Below are positions 29,506 to 38,047 of a stretch of DNA of 64,000 nt, piece after piece. This DNA comes from CAYSLU01 sp964431965. Lineage in GTDB: Bacteria > Verrucomicrobiota > Kiritimatiellia > CAIKKV01 > CAYSLU01. Within the stretch, counting starts at the first letter, position 1; every line of letters starts with the position of its first letter. The translations under genes were made by a program, and so were the position numbers. Under the pieces are notes generated by a model. It saw only the letters and a list, made by a program, of their open reading frames with translations. It was not told the DNA's origin and ran no database searches. The stretch spans positions 1 through 64,000 of the forward strand of contig CAYSLU010000001.1 in NCBI GenBank assembly GCA_964431965.1, in the 5' to 3' direction.

Positions 29506-31059
29506 ATGAGTGGCATCAGCCGGCGCGATTTTCTTCACGGGATGGCCTTGGCCGCGGGGGCGTGCGCCTGGCCATCGCTCGGACTAGGCCAGACCGGTGC
29601 GGCGCCTGCCGTCGCTCGCTCGGCCAGGGGCCGGCCGAACGTGCTGTTCATAGCGGTCGACGATCTGCGTCCCGAGCTGGGCTGCTACGGGAAGAAGCAC
29701 GTGCTCAGCCCGAACATCGACCGGCTCGCCGCTGCCGGCACGGTCTTTGACCGCGCGTATTGCCAGCAGGCCGTCTGCTCGCCGTCACGGACCAGCCTGC
29801 TCACCGGCTGCCGGCCCGACACGACGCGCGTCTACGACCTCGTCACGCACTTTCGCAAGAGCCTGCCCGACGTGGTCACGCTCCCCCAGCATTTCAAGAA
29901 CAGCGGCTATCACGTGGCGGGGCTGAGCAAGATCTACCACGGCACGCTGAACGACGAGCGGTCGTGGTCGGTCCCGTGGTGGCGGCCGGACGTGTCGGCG
30001 TACCAGCTCAACGAGAACATCGACCGGCTGCGCGAGCGGCTTCGGCAGGCCAAGCAGGCCTCGGTCTCTGCCGGATCCGCGGCGGACGTCCGAGGCGCGG
30101 CGTACGAGTCCGCCGATGTGCCGGACAACGCCTACGCCGACGGAGCCACGGCGGACAAGGCCATCGGCATGCTCCGGCAGATGGGCGACCGTCCGTTCTT
30201 CCTCGCTACGGGCTTCCTCAAGCCGCATCTGCCCTTCATCGCGCCGAAGAAGTACTGGGACTTGTACCAGCGGGACGAGATCCGGCTGGCCGACAACCCG
30301 TACCCGCCGAAGCATTTTCCGGCGATCGCCGGCGCGTCGTGGGGCGAGCTGCGCCGCTACGACGGCATCGCGCAGCAGGGCGCCGTTCCGGACGAGACGG
30401 CCCGTACCCTGATTCATGGCTACCTCGCGTGCGTCAGCTACGTCGACGCGCAGATCGGCCGCGTGATCGACGAGCTGGACCGGCTCGGACTGCGCGAGCG
30501 CACCGTGATCGTGCTGTGGGGTGACCACGGCTGGAAGCTGGGCGAGCACGGCATGTGGTGCAAGCATACGAACTTCGAGCTCGATACCCGTTCGACGCTG
30601 ATCTGCTCCGTGCCGGGACAGAAGGCCGCCGGGGCGCATGCCGCCGGCCTGACGGAGTTCGTGGACGTGTATCCGACGCTCTGCGAGCTCTGCGGTCTGG
30701 ATAAGCCCCGCCACCTCGAAGGGCTGAGCTTCGCGCCGCTGCTGGGGGCCCCGGACCGGCCCTGGAAACAGGCGGCGTTCAGCCAGTACCCGCGCGGCCA
30801 TTCCATCATGGGCTACAGCATCCGCACGGACCGGCACCGCTACACCGAGTGGCAGCGCAAGTCCGGCACACCGGAGGCAGTCGAGCTGTACGATCACGCG
30901 ACGGATCCGAACGAGAACGACAACGTGGTCCGCTCCGGCGCCAACCAGGAAACGGTGAAGCGGCTCGCCGCCGCGCTGAAGGCCGGCTGGCGCGGCGCCC
31001 TCCCGGCCGCCGAGAGCGCGCTCCTGCCGGTGACCGCGTCCGAGGGCCTGTCATCCTGA
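29506..31059 (+). CDS. Formylglycine sulfatase, iduronate-2-sulfatase-like
   Basis: This 517-aa sulfatase begins MSGISRRDFLHGMALAAG. The RRDF twin-Arg motif and hydrophobic run point to Tat export. Key motifs are NVLFIAVDDLRPELGCYG, the activation site CSPSRTSLLTG, GLSKIYHG, PFFLATGFLKPHLPF, and WGDHGWKLGEHGMWCKHTNFE. The last two are typical of the iduronate-2-sulfatase/choline-sulfatase-like S1 group, so a glycosaminoglycan-like sulfate ester is a fair guess. The start at 29506 follows GGGAGGCGGAG. The stop codon lies inside a 27-bp copy of a dispersed repeat (31050-31076). The following gene encodes a secreted CBM9-like/TIM-barrel protein. Confidence 0.9.
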   Translation: MSGISRRDFLHGMALAAGACAWPSLGLGQTGAAPAVARSARGRPNVLFIAVDDLRPELGCYGKKHVLSPNIDRLAAAGTVFDRAYCQQAVCSPSRTSLLTGCRPDTTRVYDLVTHFRKSLPDVVTLPQHFKNSGYHVAGLSKIYHGTLNDERSWSVPWWRPDVSAYQLNENIDRLRERLRQAKQASVSAGSAADVRGAAYESADVPDNAYADGATADKAIGMLRQMGDRPFFLATGFLKPHLPFIAPKKYWDLYQRDEIRLADNPYPPKHFPAIAGASWGELRRYDGIAQQGAVPDETARTLIHGYLACVSYVDAQIGRVIDELDRLGLRERTVIVLWGDHGWKLGEHGMWCKHTNFELDTRSTLICSVPGQKAAGAHAAGLTEFVDVYPTLCELCGLDKPRHLEGLSFAPLLGAPDRPWKQAAFSQYPRGHSIMGYSIRTDRHRYTEWQRKSGTPEAVELYDHATDPNENDNVVRSGANQETVKRLAAALKAGWRGALPAAESALLPVTASEGLSS

Positions 31060-31076
31060 GCGCAGCGAAGGATCTC
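31050..31076 (+). repeat. Dispersed repeat half-copy at the sulfatase stop
   Basis: The 27 bp starting GTCATCCTGAGC and ending AAGGATCTC match, with two mismatches, one arm of the hairpin inside the MITE-like element at 54854-54926. The sulfatase stop TGA (31057-31059) is formed by this repeat. Confidence 0.65.
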
Positions 31077-31135
31077 GGCCTCGCCCCCGCGGCGTCGCTT
31101 GAGTCCACACACAGACGAGACACCACGTGCAAGAC

Positions 31136-33271
31136 ATGAAGCCGCCCAGCACCGGATCGAGTCGTCCGTCGCGAAACGCCTGTGGCCGGCTACTGGCCGG
31201 ACTGGCCGCGGGCCTGGCGCTCGCCATGGCCGCGCCGGCCAGCGCCGAACGGTCGGCGTGCGACACGAACCACGTGCTGGTCGTGCCGACCGCACGCGCC
31301 GTCGACGTCTTCGGTTTCGTCGCGGCTCAGGGCGCCCCGGCGTCCGCCGCGACCGCGGCGTCCGTGCGATGGGATGACGCCGGCCTGACCGTCTCGTTCG
31401 CCTGCGACGACTCGGCCGTGACGGCTTCCAACCGCGCGCGCGACGCGGCGGACCTGTGGCGCGACGACGGCGTCGAGCTGTTCGTCGATCCCGGACACAC
31501 GCACGACTTCGGCAGCCGGTGGTTCCATGTCGTGCTGTCGGCAGCCGGATCGGTCTACGACGAACGCGGCCCCGGCGTGCTGTATCCGTCGGGCGACCCC
31601 AAGAGCGGCGATCTCGCCTTCACGGCTTCGGGCGTGCGCCGCACCGTTCAGCGGACTGCAGCCGGCTGGCGGGCCGAGTTGACGGTTCCGTGGTCGGCGA
31701 TCGGCGAGCGCCCGGCCGCGGGCGACGTGTGGGGCATCAACCTGGCGCGCACGGAGCAGCCGGGAGACGCCTTCCTCTGCTGGTCGCCGACCCACGGCTC
31801 GTTCCTGGACATCCACCAGTGGGGGCATATCGTGTTCGCGGACGAGGCGGGGGATGCGGGTGACGCGCGCCAGCTCATGGCGGCTCGGCACACCCCGATC
31901 CTGGCCCGTGGGGCGGCCCGCGAGTGGATGGCCGGCTTCCTTCGGCGCATGCGCGAGTCGCGGCCCGAGCGCCCGACTGCGGGCCGGGCGCTGCCCGACT
32001 CCCTGCCGTTCACCCTGGGCGCGTGGGCGGGGCCGCGGTTCGACCTGGCCACGTTCGAGGCCGACCGGACCTGCGCCGACAACTGGGCGGACGCGGGGCT
32101 CAACGTTGCGATGGCGCCCTACTCCTCGCTCGCCCCGGAGCAGATGCGCCGTACCCGGAAGATGCTCGACCGCGCGCAGGCGCGCGGCGTGCGGCTGATC
32201 CTGGGCGTCGGCGGCCTCTACGCCGGCGACTTGGCGAGCAAAGGCGAACCCCAGTACCGGCAGACGATGGCCGAAGCCCTCCGGCAGTACGGCCGGCATC
32301 CCGCGCTGTTCGGCTTCTACGTCGGCGACGAGCCCGGGGAGGAGCGGATGCCGAACGTCGCCCGAGCGGTCGCCATCCAGCAGGAGATGGCGCCGCACCT
32401 CCACGCATTCGTGAACCACCAACCGCTCCTGGCGCAGGATCCGGACCGCTGGGCGGATGCTGTCGGCCGCCTCATCCGCGACGGCGGATCGCGGTTCCTC
32501 TGCTACGACTGCTACGAGCAGTTCTGGACGGGCCGCCCCGAGGCGGAGAACCTCGACATCTACTTCCGGAACCTCCTCTTCTACCAGGCGGTGGCCGCGC
32601 AGGCCGGGGTGCCCCTGTGGTCGAGCGGGCTTTCCTCGGCCTTGTCGCTCTATCGCCCGATGACCGAGGACGACTTCCGCTGGCAGCTCGGCACCGCCGT
32701 GGCGCACGGCGCGAGCGGGTTCATGTACTTCATCTTTCACTCGTACGACTCGCGCGAGAATTACCGGAGTGCGCCGGTGATGTTCGACGAGCGCACGGAG
32801 CAGTTCACGTCCATGCGCCGCGTCCACGACCGGTTCCGAGTCGAGATGGCGCCCCTTGTGCGGCATCTGCGCCTCCGCGACGTGCGGCACTACGGCCGCG
32901 CCTACGGCGGCGCGCCGCTGTTCGACGGCTCCGGGCTGGTCACCCGCGTCTGGGCTGAGACGCCGCTCATCGTCTCCGAGTTCCGGCACGACGACGGGAG
33001 CGACTATGTCATGGTGGTGAACAACGACGCGCGGCGCCCGACGCAGGCGGCGATCCGCTTCCGAGGCCCGGCCACGGAGGTTTTCGAGCCGTACCGGCTC
33101 AATCGTACCGTGACGGAGCGCAACGTGTTTGATATGCACTACGAGTGCTGGGAGCCGAAGCGCATGCCGGATGGCGGCGTGGAAGTGACGCCGAACGGCC
33201 TGGCGCCGGGCCAGATGCTGCTGTATCGGGTGGTCCGGCGGCCGGACGCGGCTCCGGCGGATCCGCAGTAG
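31136..33271 (+). CDS. Secreted CBM9-like plus TIM-barrel-like protein
   Basis: This 711-aa protein has a signal peptide (RLLAGLAAGLALAMAAPASA). It is followed by a CBM9-like beta-sandwich (about residues 55-215: WDDAGLTVSFACDDS, LWRDDGVELFVDP, WGINLARTE). A large second domain with barrel-like motifs comes next (LILGVGGLYAG, FGFYVGDEPGEERM). Its Asp-Glu in GDEPGEE could be catalytic, as in other GH-like barrels. The tail is a beta-sandwich (VFEPYRLNRTVTERN). It is likely a polysaccharide-acting enzyme or binding protein of the periplasm. I take the ATG at 31136; a GTG at 31127 is possible. The next gene starts 40 nt on and shares the CBM9-like module, so the two are probably an operon. Confidence 0.65.
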   Translation: MKPPSTGSSRPSRNACGRLLAGLAAGLALAMAAPASAERSACDTNHVLVVPTARAVDVFGFVAAQGAPASAATAASVRWDDAGLTVSFACDDSAVTASNRARDAADLWRDDGVELFVDPGHTHDFGSRWFHVVLSAAGSVYDERGPGVLYPSGDPKSGDLAFTASGVRRTVQRTAAGWRAELTVPWSAIGERPAAGDVWGINLARTEQPGDAFLCWSPTHGSFLDIHQWGHIVFADEAGDAGDARQLMAARHTPILARGAAREWMAGFLRRMRESRPERPTAGRALPDSLPFTLGAWAGPRFDLATFEADRTCADNWADAGLNVAMAPYSSLAPEQMRRTRKMLDRAQARGVRLILGVGGLYAGDLASKGEPQYRQTMAEALRQYGRHPALFGFYVGDEPGEERMPNVARAVAIQQEMAPHLHAFVNHQPLLAQDPDRWADAVGRLIRDGGSRFLCYDCYEQFWTGRPEAENLDIYFRNLLFYQAVAAQAGVPLWSSGLSSALSLYRPMTEDDFRWQLGTAVAHGASGFMYFIFHSYDSRENYRSAPVMFDERTEQFTSMRRVHDRFRVEMAPLVRHLRLRDVRHYGRAYGGAPLFDGSGLVTRVWAETPLIVSEFRHDDGSDYVMVVNNDARRPTQAAIRFRGPATEVFEPYRLNRTVTERNVFDMHYECWEPKRMPDGGVEVTPNGLAPGQMLLYRVVRRPDAAPADPQ

Positions 33272-33310
33272 GGAACGCATGCCCGCGCATGGACGGGGAG
33301 AAGGCAATCG

Positions 33311-35893
33311 GTGACAACGAAGCAGGCTGCGCCGCGCGAGTCGCTCAACTGGCTGGGGTTTCCGTCGCCGTTCTCCGCGCCGGGATCGCGGGGAGCCGTG
33401 CCGTGGGCGCCCGCGACGGCGCCGCTCGGCATCCTGCTGAACCACCGCGGTGACGCCGCGGCGCTGGAGGAGACGGACGTCCGCCTCTCGCGCGACCGCG
33501 ACGCGCTCCGGATCACGGCCTGCTGCCGGACGGCCGACATGGCGCGCGTGCGCGAGCTGGCTGCCCGGACGGTCGCCTATGCGCGCGACGCGTGGGGGGA
33601 TGACGCCATCGAGCTCCAGATCGACGTGCAGCGGACCCGGACCCGGTACTTCCATTTCATGCTGCCGCCGAACGGCATCGCCGTCACGCTGCTGGGGTTC
33701 AGCAACCGCCAGGTGCAGGGGTGGAACCCGCGCTTCGACTTCCGGGTGGAGCTTCGCGATGACGCGTGGCTGGTGGAGGTGGTGCTGCCGTTTGCGATCC
33801 TGGGGCGGATCCCCGAGGACGGCGAGGCGTGGGGCTTCAATGTCATGCGGGTGAACCGCTCGGAGCCCACGCGATACGCCCAGTGGGCGCCGACGTTCGG
33901 CGAAGCCCTGCGGCCCGAGCGGTTCGGCGAGATCCGGTTCGGCGGGGAGCCCGGCGACCGGGCGGCCGAGGCGGCCGCCTATGCGCGGCACGCCGCGGAG
34001 CGCCGGGCGTTCTTCATCGATACGATCAACGGTGTCCGCGACGAGGATGCGCTGAAGGAGCTGGGCGAGGCCGATTGGACGGCGTGGGGCGCGCGGCTGG
34101 CGCGGCGGGAATCGCCGCTGCCGCTGAGCTGGTTCGGCTTTGCGCCGGGCGCAGCCGGCATCTCGGCGCTCGACCGTCCCGTGGTCCTCGCGAAAGCCGA
34201 CATGCTCGTCGACGGGATCGCCGGCTGGCCGACGGACCCGCCCGACCCCGCGGCGTTCGTCTTCGATCGGCTGGAGCTGCTCGGCGACGCGTTCCTGCTG
34301 ACGGGCGCGCGAAAGTACGTGGAGGCGTTCGAGCGGGCCGTGGACATCCATGGCCGACTGGTCCGCGATATCCTTCGCGGCGTGACCGATCCGCGTCAGC
34401 TTCCATACAGCCGGAACCCGTACTACGACATCTACGTCGTTCGGACCGCGCGCGTGGCGTACACGTACCTCACCATGCGCCGGGAGGGGCTCTCGCCCCG
34501 GACGCACGCCGTGATGATGTGGACCGTCCTGCGGAGCGGGCGATTCGCCGCCTTCAACATCGCATCGGATTACACCTACGGCAACCACCAGACATACGAG
34601 AGCGGCGGGCTGGCGACCGTGGCCGCGCTGTTCCCGGAGTTCCCGGACAGCGACGGCTGGGCCCGGGTCGCGGCACGCGCCATCCGGCTGCATCTCGAGC
34701 GCGAGGTCTATCCCGACGGAGGCTACTACGAGCGGTGTGGCTATCACGAGGTGGCGCTGACCTTCACCATGCAGGCCGTGGCCACGATCCGCGCGAACGG
34801 CGCCGAAGCGCGCTTTGCCGATCTGATGAATCCGGCTACGCTCGGCACGCTCGAGCGCATGCACCAGTGGTCCATGCTGATGACGGCGCCGGACGGCTCC
34901 TTCCCCGCGTTTGGCGACTATGCGGCGCATCCCCAGGTGCGCCTGCTGCGCCGCGGCGCCGCGGTGTTCGGCCGGCCCGACTTCGCATGGCCCGTCCGGC
35001 AGGCCGTGCCGGAGCTGGTGCCGCCGGGAATCGTGCCGCGCGAGCCGGAGCCGCGGGGATCGGTCGCGCTGGACTCGCATTTCACCGTGCTTCGCGACGG
35101 CTGGGCGCCGACCGACTTCTACATGGCGGTCGATCACGGCCCGCTCGGCGGCCAGCACAGCCACATCGACACGGTCGGATTCGTCGCCTTCGCGCACGGC
35201 CGTCCGGTCGCGCTGGACTCGGGCATTGGCGCCAACTACGAGGACCCCCGGTACGGGGCCTGGTTCCGTTCGCTGCGCGCGCACAACGTGGTCGCCATCG
35301 ACGATCTGGAGCCGGAGAAGGTGGCGGAGCGCGTGTCCTGGGAGCCGGGTGCGGATGTGGACGTCTTGGGCACGCGCAGCCGCGCGTACGAGCGCGCCTT
35401 GGGCGTGGTCCATGACCGGACGATCCACTTCGCGAAAGGGGTGGGGTGGCTGGTTCATGACCGGCTGGCCGGTCCGGCGAGCTTCGATTTCGCCGCCCAC
35501 GCGGTCGACTGGCTTCTGCACACGCCGTATGAGCTGGAGCCCGTCGGGCCGGGCGTCCTGGATGGCGGGCTCGACGGGTTTGGGCTGATGGTGCTCGCCG
35601 GGCGGCCGCACGAGCTGGAGGCTCCGCAGCTCGAGCTCAAGCCGGCATCCATGCCCGGGTCCGAGCTGCGCGAGCTCCGGAATCGGGACGTCGGCCCGCG
35701 GGCGGACCCGTCGGTTCCGATTACCAGCCTGTCCTGGCGGAAGAGGCCCATGCCGGGCCGCGCGTGCGAATTCGCGTTCTTCGTGCTGCCGTACCGGGGG
35801 GGGCGGCCCGACGCGCGCCTCACGCCTGGCCCGGCCGGCTGGACGCTGAGCATCGCCGGCCGGCCGGATCGCGTATTCCGCGCATCGGAATAG
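33311..35893 (+). CDS. CBM9-like plus heparinase II/III-like lyase protein
   Basis: This 860-aa protein opens with a CBM9-like module (about residues 45-215, ending AWGFNVMRVNRSEPTRYAQWAPTFG). It parallels the one in the upstream gene. It continues with an alpha/alpha toroid and a heparinase-type beta-sandwich. Lyase landmarks are DYTYGNHQTYESGG, DGGYYERCGYHEVAL, and DHGPLGGQHSHIDT, the His-rich motif typical of the metal/His site in heparinase II/III and alginate-lyase-like proteins. No signal peptide is visible. The start is GTG at 33311, preceded by GGGGAGAAGG. It probably acts on the same uronate-rich polymer as its neighbours. Confidence 0.75.
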   Translation: MTTKQAAPRESLNWLGFPSPFSAPGSRGAVPWAPATAPLGILLNHRGDAAALEETDVRLSRDRDALRITACCRTADMARVRELAARTVAYARDAWGDDAIELQIDVQRTRTRYFHFMLPPNGIAVTLLGFSNRQVQGWNPRFDFRVELRDDAWLVEVVLPFAILGRIPEDGEAWGFNVMRVNRSEPTRYAQWAPTFGEALRPERFGEIRFGGEPGDRAAEAAAYARHAAERRAFFIDTINGVRDEDALKELGEADWTAWGARLARRESPLPLSWFGFAPGAAGISALDRPVVLAKADMLVDGIAGWPTDPPDPAAFVFDRLELLGDAFLLTGARKYVEAFERAVDIHGRLVRDILRGVTDPRQLPYSRNPYYDIYVVRTARVAYTYLTMRREGLSPRTHAVMMWTVLRSGRFAAFNIASDYTYGNHQTYESGGLATVAALFPEFPDSDGWARVAARAIRLHLEREVYPDGGYYERCGYHEVALTFTMQAVATIRANGAEARFADLMNPATLGTLERMHQWSMLMTAPDGSFPAFGDYAAHPQVRLLRRGAAVFGRPDFAWPVRQAVPELVPPGIVPREPEPRGSVALDSHFTVLRDGWAPTDFYMAVDHGPLGGQHSHIDTVGFVAFAHGRPVALDSGIGANYEDPRYGAWFRSLRAHNVVAIDDLEPEKVAERVSWEPGADVDVLGTRSRAYERALGVVHDRTIHFAKGVGWLVHDRLAGPASFDFAAHAVDWLLHTPYELEPVGPGVLDGGLDGFGLMVLAGRPHELEAPQLELKPASMPGSELRELRNRDVGPRADPSVPITSLSWRKRPMPGRACEFAFFVLPYRGGRPDARLTPGPAGWTLSIAGRPDRVFRASE

Positions 35894-35994
35894 ATGAAGC
35901 CGGGAAGCTGGTGCTCCCTGCGGGGATTGCCCGGGTACGCTCATCATCCTCCGCAGACGGGGCACCTGCGGGACGGAGGCGGCGGTTGATTCCC

Positions 35995-36528
35995 ATGGCG
36001 GGCCATGACATCCCTGACGAAGCGCTGATGCGGCAGTTTCAGGAGGCGTTCGACGAGGTCGCCTTCGACGAACTCGTGGCGCGGTACTACCGGCCGGCGC
36101 AGGTCACGGCCCGCAATCTGCTGGGCCAGTCGTCGGCGGCCGAGGACGCGGTCCAGGAAGCGTTCGTCCGCGTGGTCGGCGCCCGGAAGAGCTTTGATCC
36201 CGCCCGCTCCTTTGCCCCCTGGTTCTATTCCATCCTGCGCCATGTGTGCGTCGATCTCCAGCGCAAGGAAGGCCGGCGATCGAAGCAGCTTGAGGCGCTG
36301 GCCGAGCAGGCCCGCGACGAGGCGCAAGCCCCTCCGAGCGACGGCCGGGCGGCCGCCATGCTGCAGTCCCTTCCGCCGCCGGATCAGGAAGTACTCGCCT
36401 TGCGACTGGTGCACGGCATGCCGTTTCATGAGATCGCCGCACACCTCGGCTGCTCCGTTGAGACCGCCAAGAAGCGAGCCCAGCGGGCGTTGAAGCGTCT
36501 CCGCGCCGACGATTCGCTTCGGGGCTGA
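35995..36528 (+). CDS. ECF-type RNA polymerase sigma factor
   Basis: This 177-aa protein has region 2 (FDELVARYYRPAQVTARNLLG, SAAEDAVQEAFVRVVGARKSFD, FAPWFYSILRHVCVDLQRK) and region 4 (QSLPPPDQEVLALRLVHGMPFHEIAAHLGCSVETAKKRAQRALKRLR). That is a complete extracytoplasmic-function sigma factor, with no regulatory extension. It heads an operon with an anti-sigma factor and a TonB/ABC uptake system, so it presumably turns that system on when the anti-sigma factor releases it. The start at ATG 35995 gives a normal length; no strong Shine-Dalgarno is visible, and an upstream TTG is possible. The gap to the anti-sigma gene is 136 nt and contains a candidate ECF promoter. Confidence 0.9.
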   Translation: MAGHDIPDEALMRQFQEAFDEVAFDELVARYYRPAQVTARNLLGQSSAAEDAVQEAFVRVVGARKSFDPARSFAPWFYSILRHVCVDLQRKEGRRSKQLEALAEQARDEAQAPPSDGRAAAMLQSLPPPDQEVLALRLVHGMPFHEIAAHLGCSVETAKKRAQRALKRLRADDSLRG

Positions 36529-36600
36529 GCCTGAACACGGAGCGTCCAGTCCGAAGCCGCGTTCCGGGCTTCGAGGCCCAGCTGTGAATTCCGGCCGACC

Positions 36601-36632
36601 TGTCCCTTTTGGGCGACGGCGAACGTATATAA
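36601..36632 (+). promoter_or_regulatory. Candidate ECF-type promoter for the anti-sigma/TonB operon
   Basis: TGTCCCTTTT at 36601-36610 and the AT-rich CGTATATAA at 36624-36632 are separated by 13 nt inside very GC-rich DNA. They lie just upstream of the GGGAGG ribosome site of the anti-sigma gene. The arrangement fits an ECF promoter recognised by the neighbouring sigma factor, but this is an inference from position and composition. Confidence 0.4.
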
Positions 36633-36664
36633 CAAGTGAGGGGCACCAGCGCGGGAGGTCGAAC

Positions 36665-38047
36665 GTGGACTGCACGGAGATACTCGAGAACGTGGAACGG
36701 CATGCGCTGGGAGCGCTGTCCGTCGAGGACGCCGCCGCCGTCGAGCAGCATCTGGCGGCCTGTCCGTCCTGCCGGGCGGAGGCGGAACGCGTGCAGAGAC
36801 GGATCGACGGATTCCGCCGATCGATGCGGGCCGATGCCGCTCAGGACCTTGCCCTGCCGCATCTGCGGCAGCGGATCCGCCAGGAGGTGTGGAAAAGTCG
36901 CGTGCGCGAGCGCGCGTGGCGTCTCGGGCGCGTGGCGGCCGTACTCCTAGCCGCGGCGGGCCTCTTCGGCCTCTGGTCCGCGCTTCGGGGCGCGGGCGAC
37001 GGCGGCCCGTGCGTCTGCACGCCGTGGGCCCGGCACGGGATTGCATCGCGCGCCGGAAGCGGATCCGCCTATCCGGTCGTCACCAAGCGCCAGGTGCTGG
37101 CGCTGGCAGAAGAGCCCGACGGGTCGCACCTGCTGGTCATGGACCGGCGCACCGGCGCCCGCCTGTGGAAGACCGCGTTCCCCGTCGCCGGCTGCCCCAG
37201 CCTGGACGCCAGGCGGGTCTACGCCTGGAGCGAGCAAGGCGCGGGCCGAATCGAGCTTGTCGCCCTGGACGGCGCCAGCGGCGCGCCCGTATGGCGCCGC
37301 GCCGTGGCGGACTCCCGTCGCCGGCCGAGCGCACCGCAGGTCGTCGTGGCGAACCGGCTCGTCTGCTGGAGTGAAGGGGGGGCGGTCGAGGCTCTGGACG
37401 CACGGACGGGCGCGCCGCTCTGGACCCGGGCGGTGCCGCGCGAGGGGCTGCTGTCCGCGCCGTCGGTCAGCCCCGATCGGCTGTACGTGGCATCCGGCAA
37501 GGCGCTATACGCGCTGGACCCGGCGGACGGCCGTGTCCTGTGGCGGCGCCCGCATGATCGGCCCGGGATGCCGCTCGCCAAGCCGTTTGTGGAATTCGAC
37601 GGCCGGAGCGTGGTCGCCGCCATCCAGACAGCGGACGGCCGGGGATGGCTCCAGTGCTGCAGCGCGGAGAACGGCGAATCGCGCTGGCAGCAGGAGACCG
37701 ACGCTCCGAGGCACCTGCTGGCATACCGGGGGCGGGTGTATCTGCGCGGCGCCCGGATCCAGGCCTTCGACGGACAGACCGGTTCGCGTGTCTGGTCGGT
37801 GCCTGTGGGAGGCTGCAGCCCCGTAGTCATGGGCAATGACCGGATCTACGTGTCCGAGGGGCGCGAGCGAAAGGGGATTCTCGCGCTGCGGGCCGACACG
37901 GGGCAGACGATCTGGCACCGCCCGCTGCTGAGTTCATGCAGCGGGCTCACGGTCGCGGGGAGGATGGGGTACGTGTGCGCCCAGGATGGATCGCTCCACG
38001 CCGTGGTGCTCGAGACGGACCATTCATACGAAGGAGCCGGTGCATGA
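36665..38047 (+). CDS. Zinc-finger anti-sigma factor with PQQ-like beta-propeller
   Basis: This 460-aa protein starts at GTG 36665, fixed by GGGAGG six bases upstream (36653-36658). Residues 1-75 form the zinc anti-sigma domain with HLAACPSC (His29, Cys33, Cys36). Residues about 88-107 form one membrane helix. The remaining 350 residues are an extracytoplasmic beta-propeller with PQQ-like blades (repeated DRRTGARLWKTAF, DGASGAPVWRRAV, DPADGRVLWRRPH, DGQTGSRVWSVPV). Most ECF anti-sigma factors have small or FecR-like sensor domains, so the propeller may sense a ligand or the receptor. The TonB gene overlaps the stop by 4 nt (ATGA), so the two are translationally coupled. Confidence 0.85.
   Translation: MDCTEILENVERHALGALSVEDAAAVEQHLAACPSCRAEAERVQRRIDGFRRSMRADAAQDLALPHLRQRIRQEVWKSRVRERAWRLGRVAAVLLAAAGLFGLWSALRGAGDGGPCVCTPWARHGIASRAGSGSAYPVVTKRQVLALAEEPDGSHLLVMDRRTGARLWKTAFPVAGCPSLDARRVYAWSEQGAGRIELVALDGASGAPVWRRAVADSRRRPSAPQVVVANRLVCWSEGGAVEALDARTGAPLWTRAVPREGLLSAPSVSPDRLYVASGKALYALDPADGRVLWRRPHDRPGMPLAKPFVEFDGRSVVAAIQTADGRGWLQCCSAENGESRWQQETDAPRHLLAYRGRVYLRGARIQAFDGQTGSRVWSVPVGGCSPVVMGNDRIYVSEGRERKGILALRADTGQTIWHRPLLSSCSGLTVAGRMGYVCAQDGSLHAVVLETDHSYEGAGA

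Noticed and set aside
31190..35965. Very long open frame on the minus strand
   Set aside because: It is the antisense shadow of the secreted CBM9-like and heparinase-like genes. It is Arg/His/Pro-rich with no motifs, and long shadows are expected in high-GC DNA.
36529..36664. Cobalamin riboswitch before the uptake operon
   Set aside because: No B12-box-like GCCACTG or surrounding stem pattern is seen here or upstream of the sigma gene; only a candidate promoter is present.
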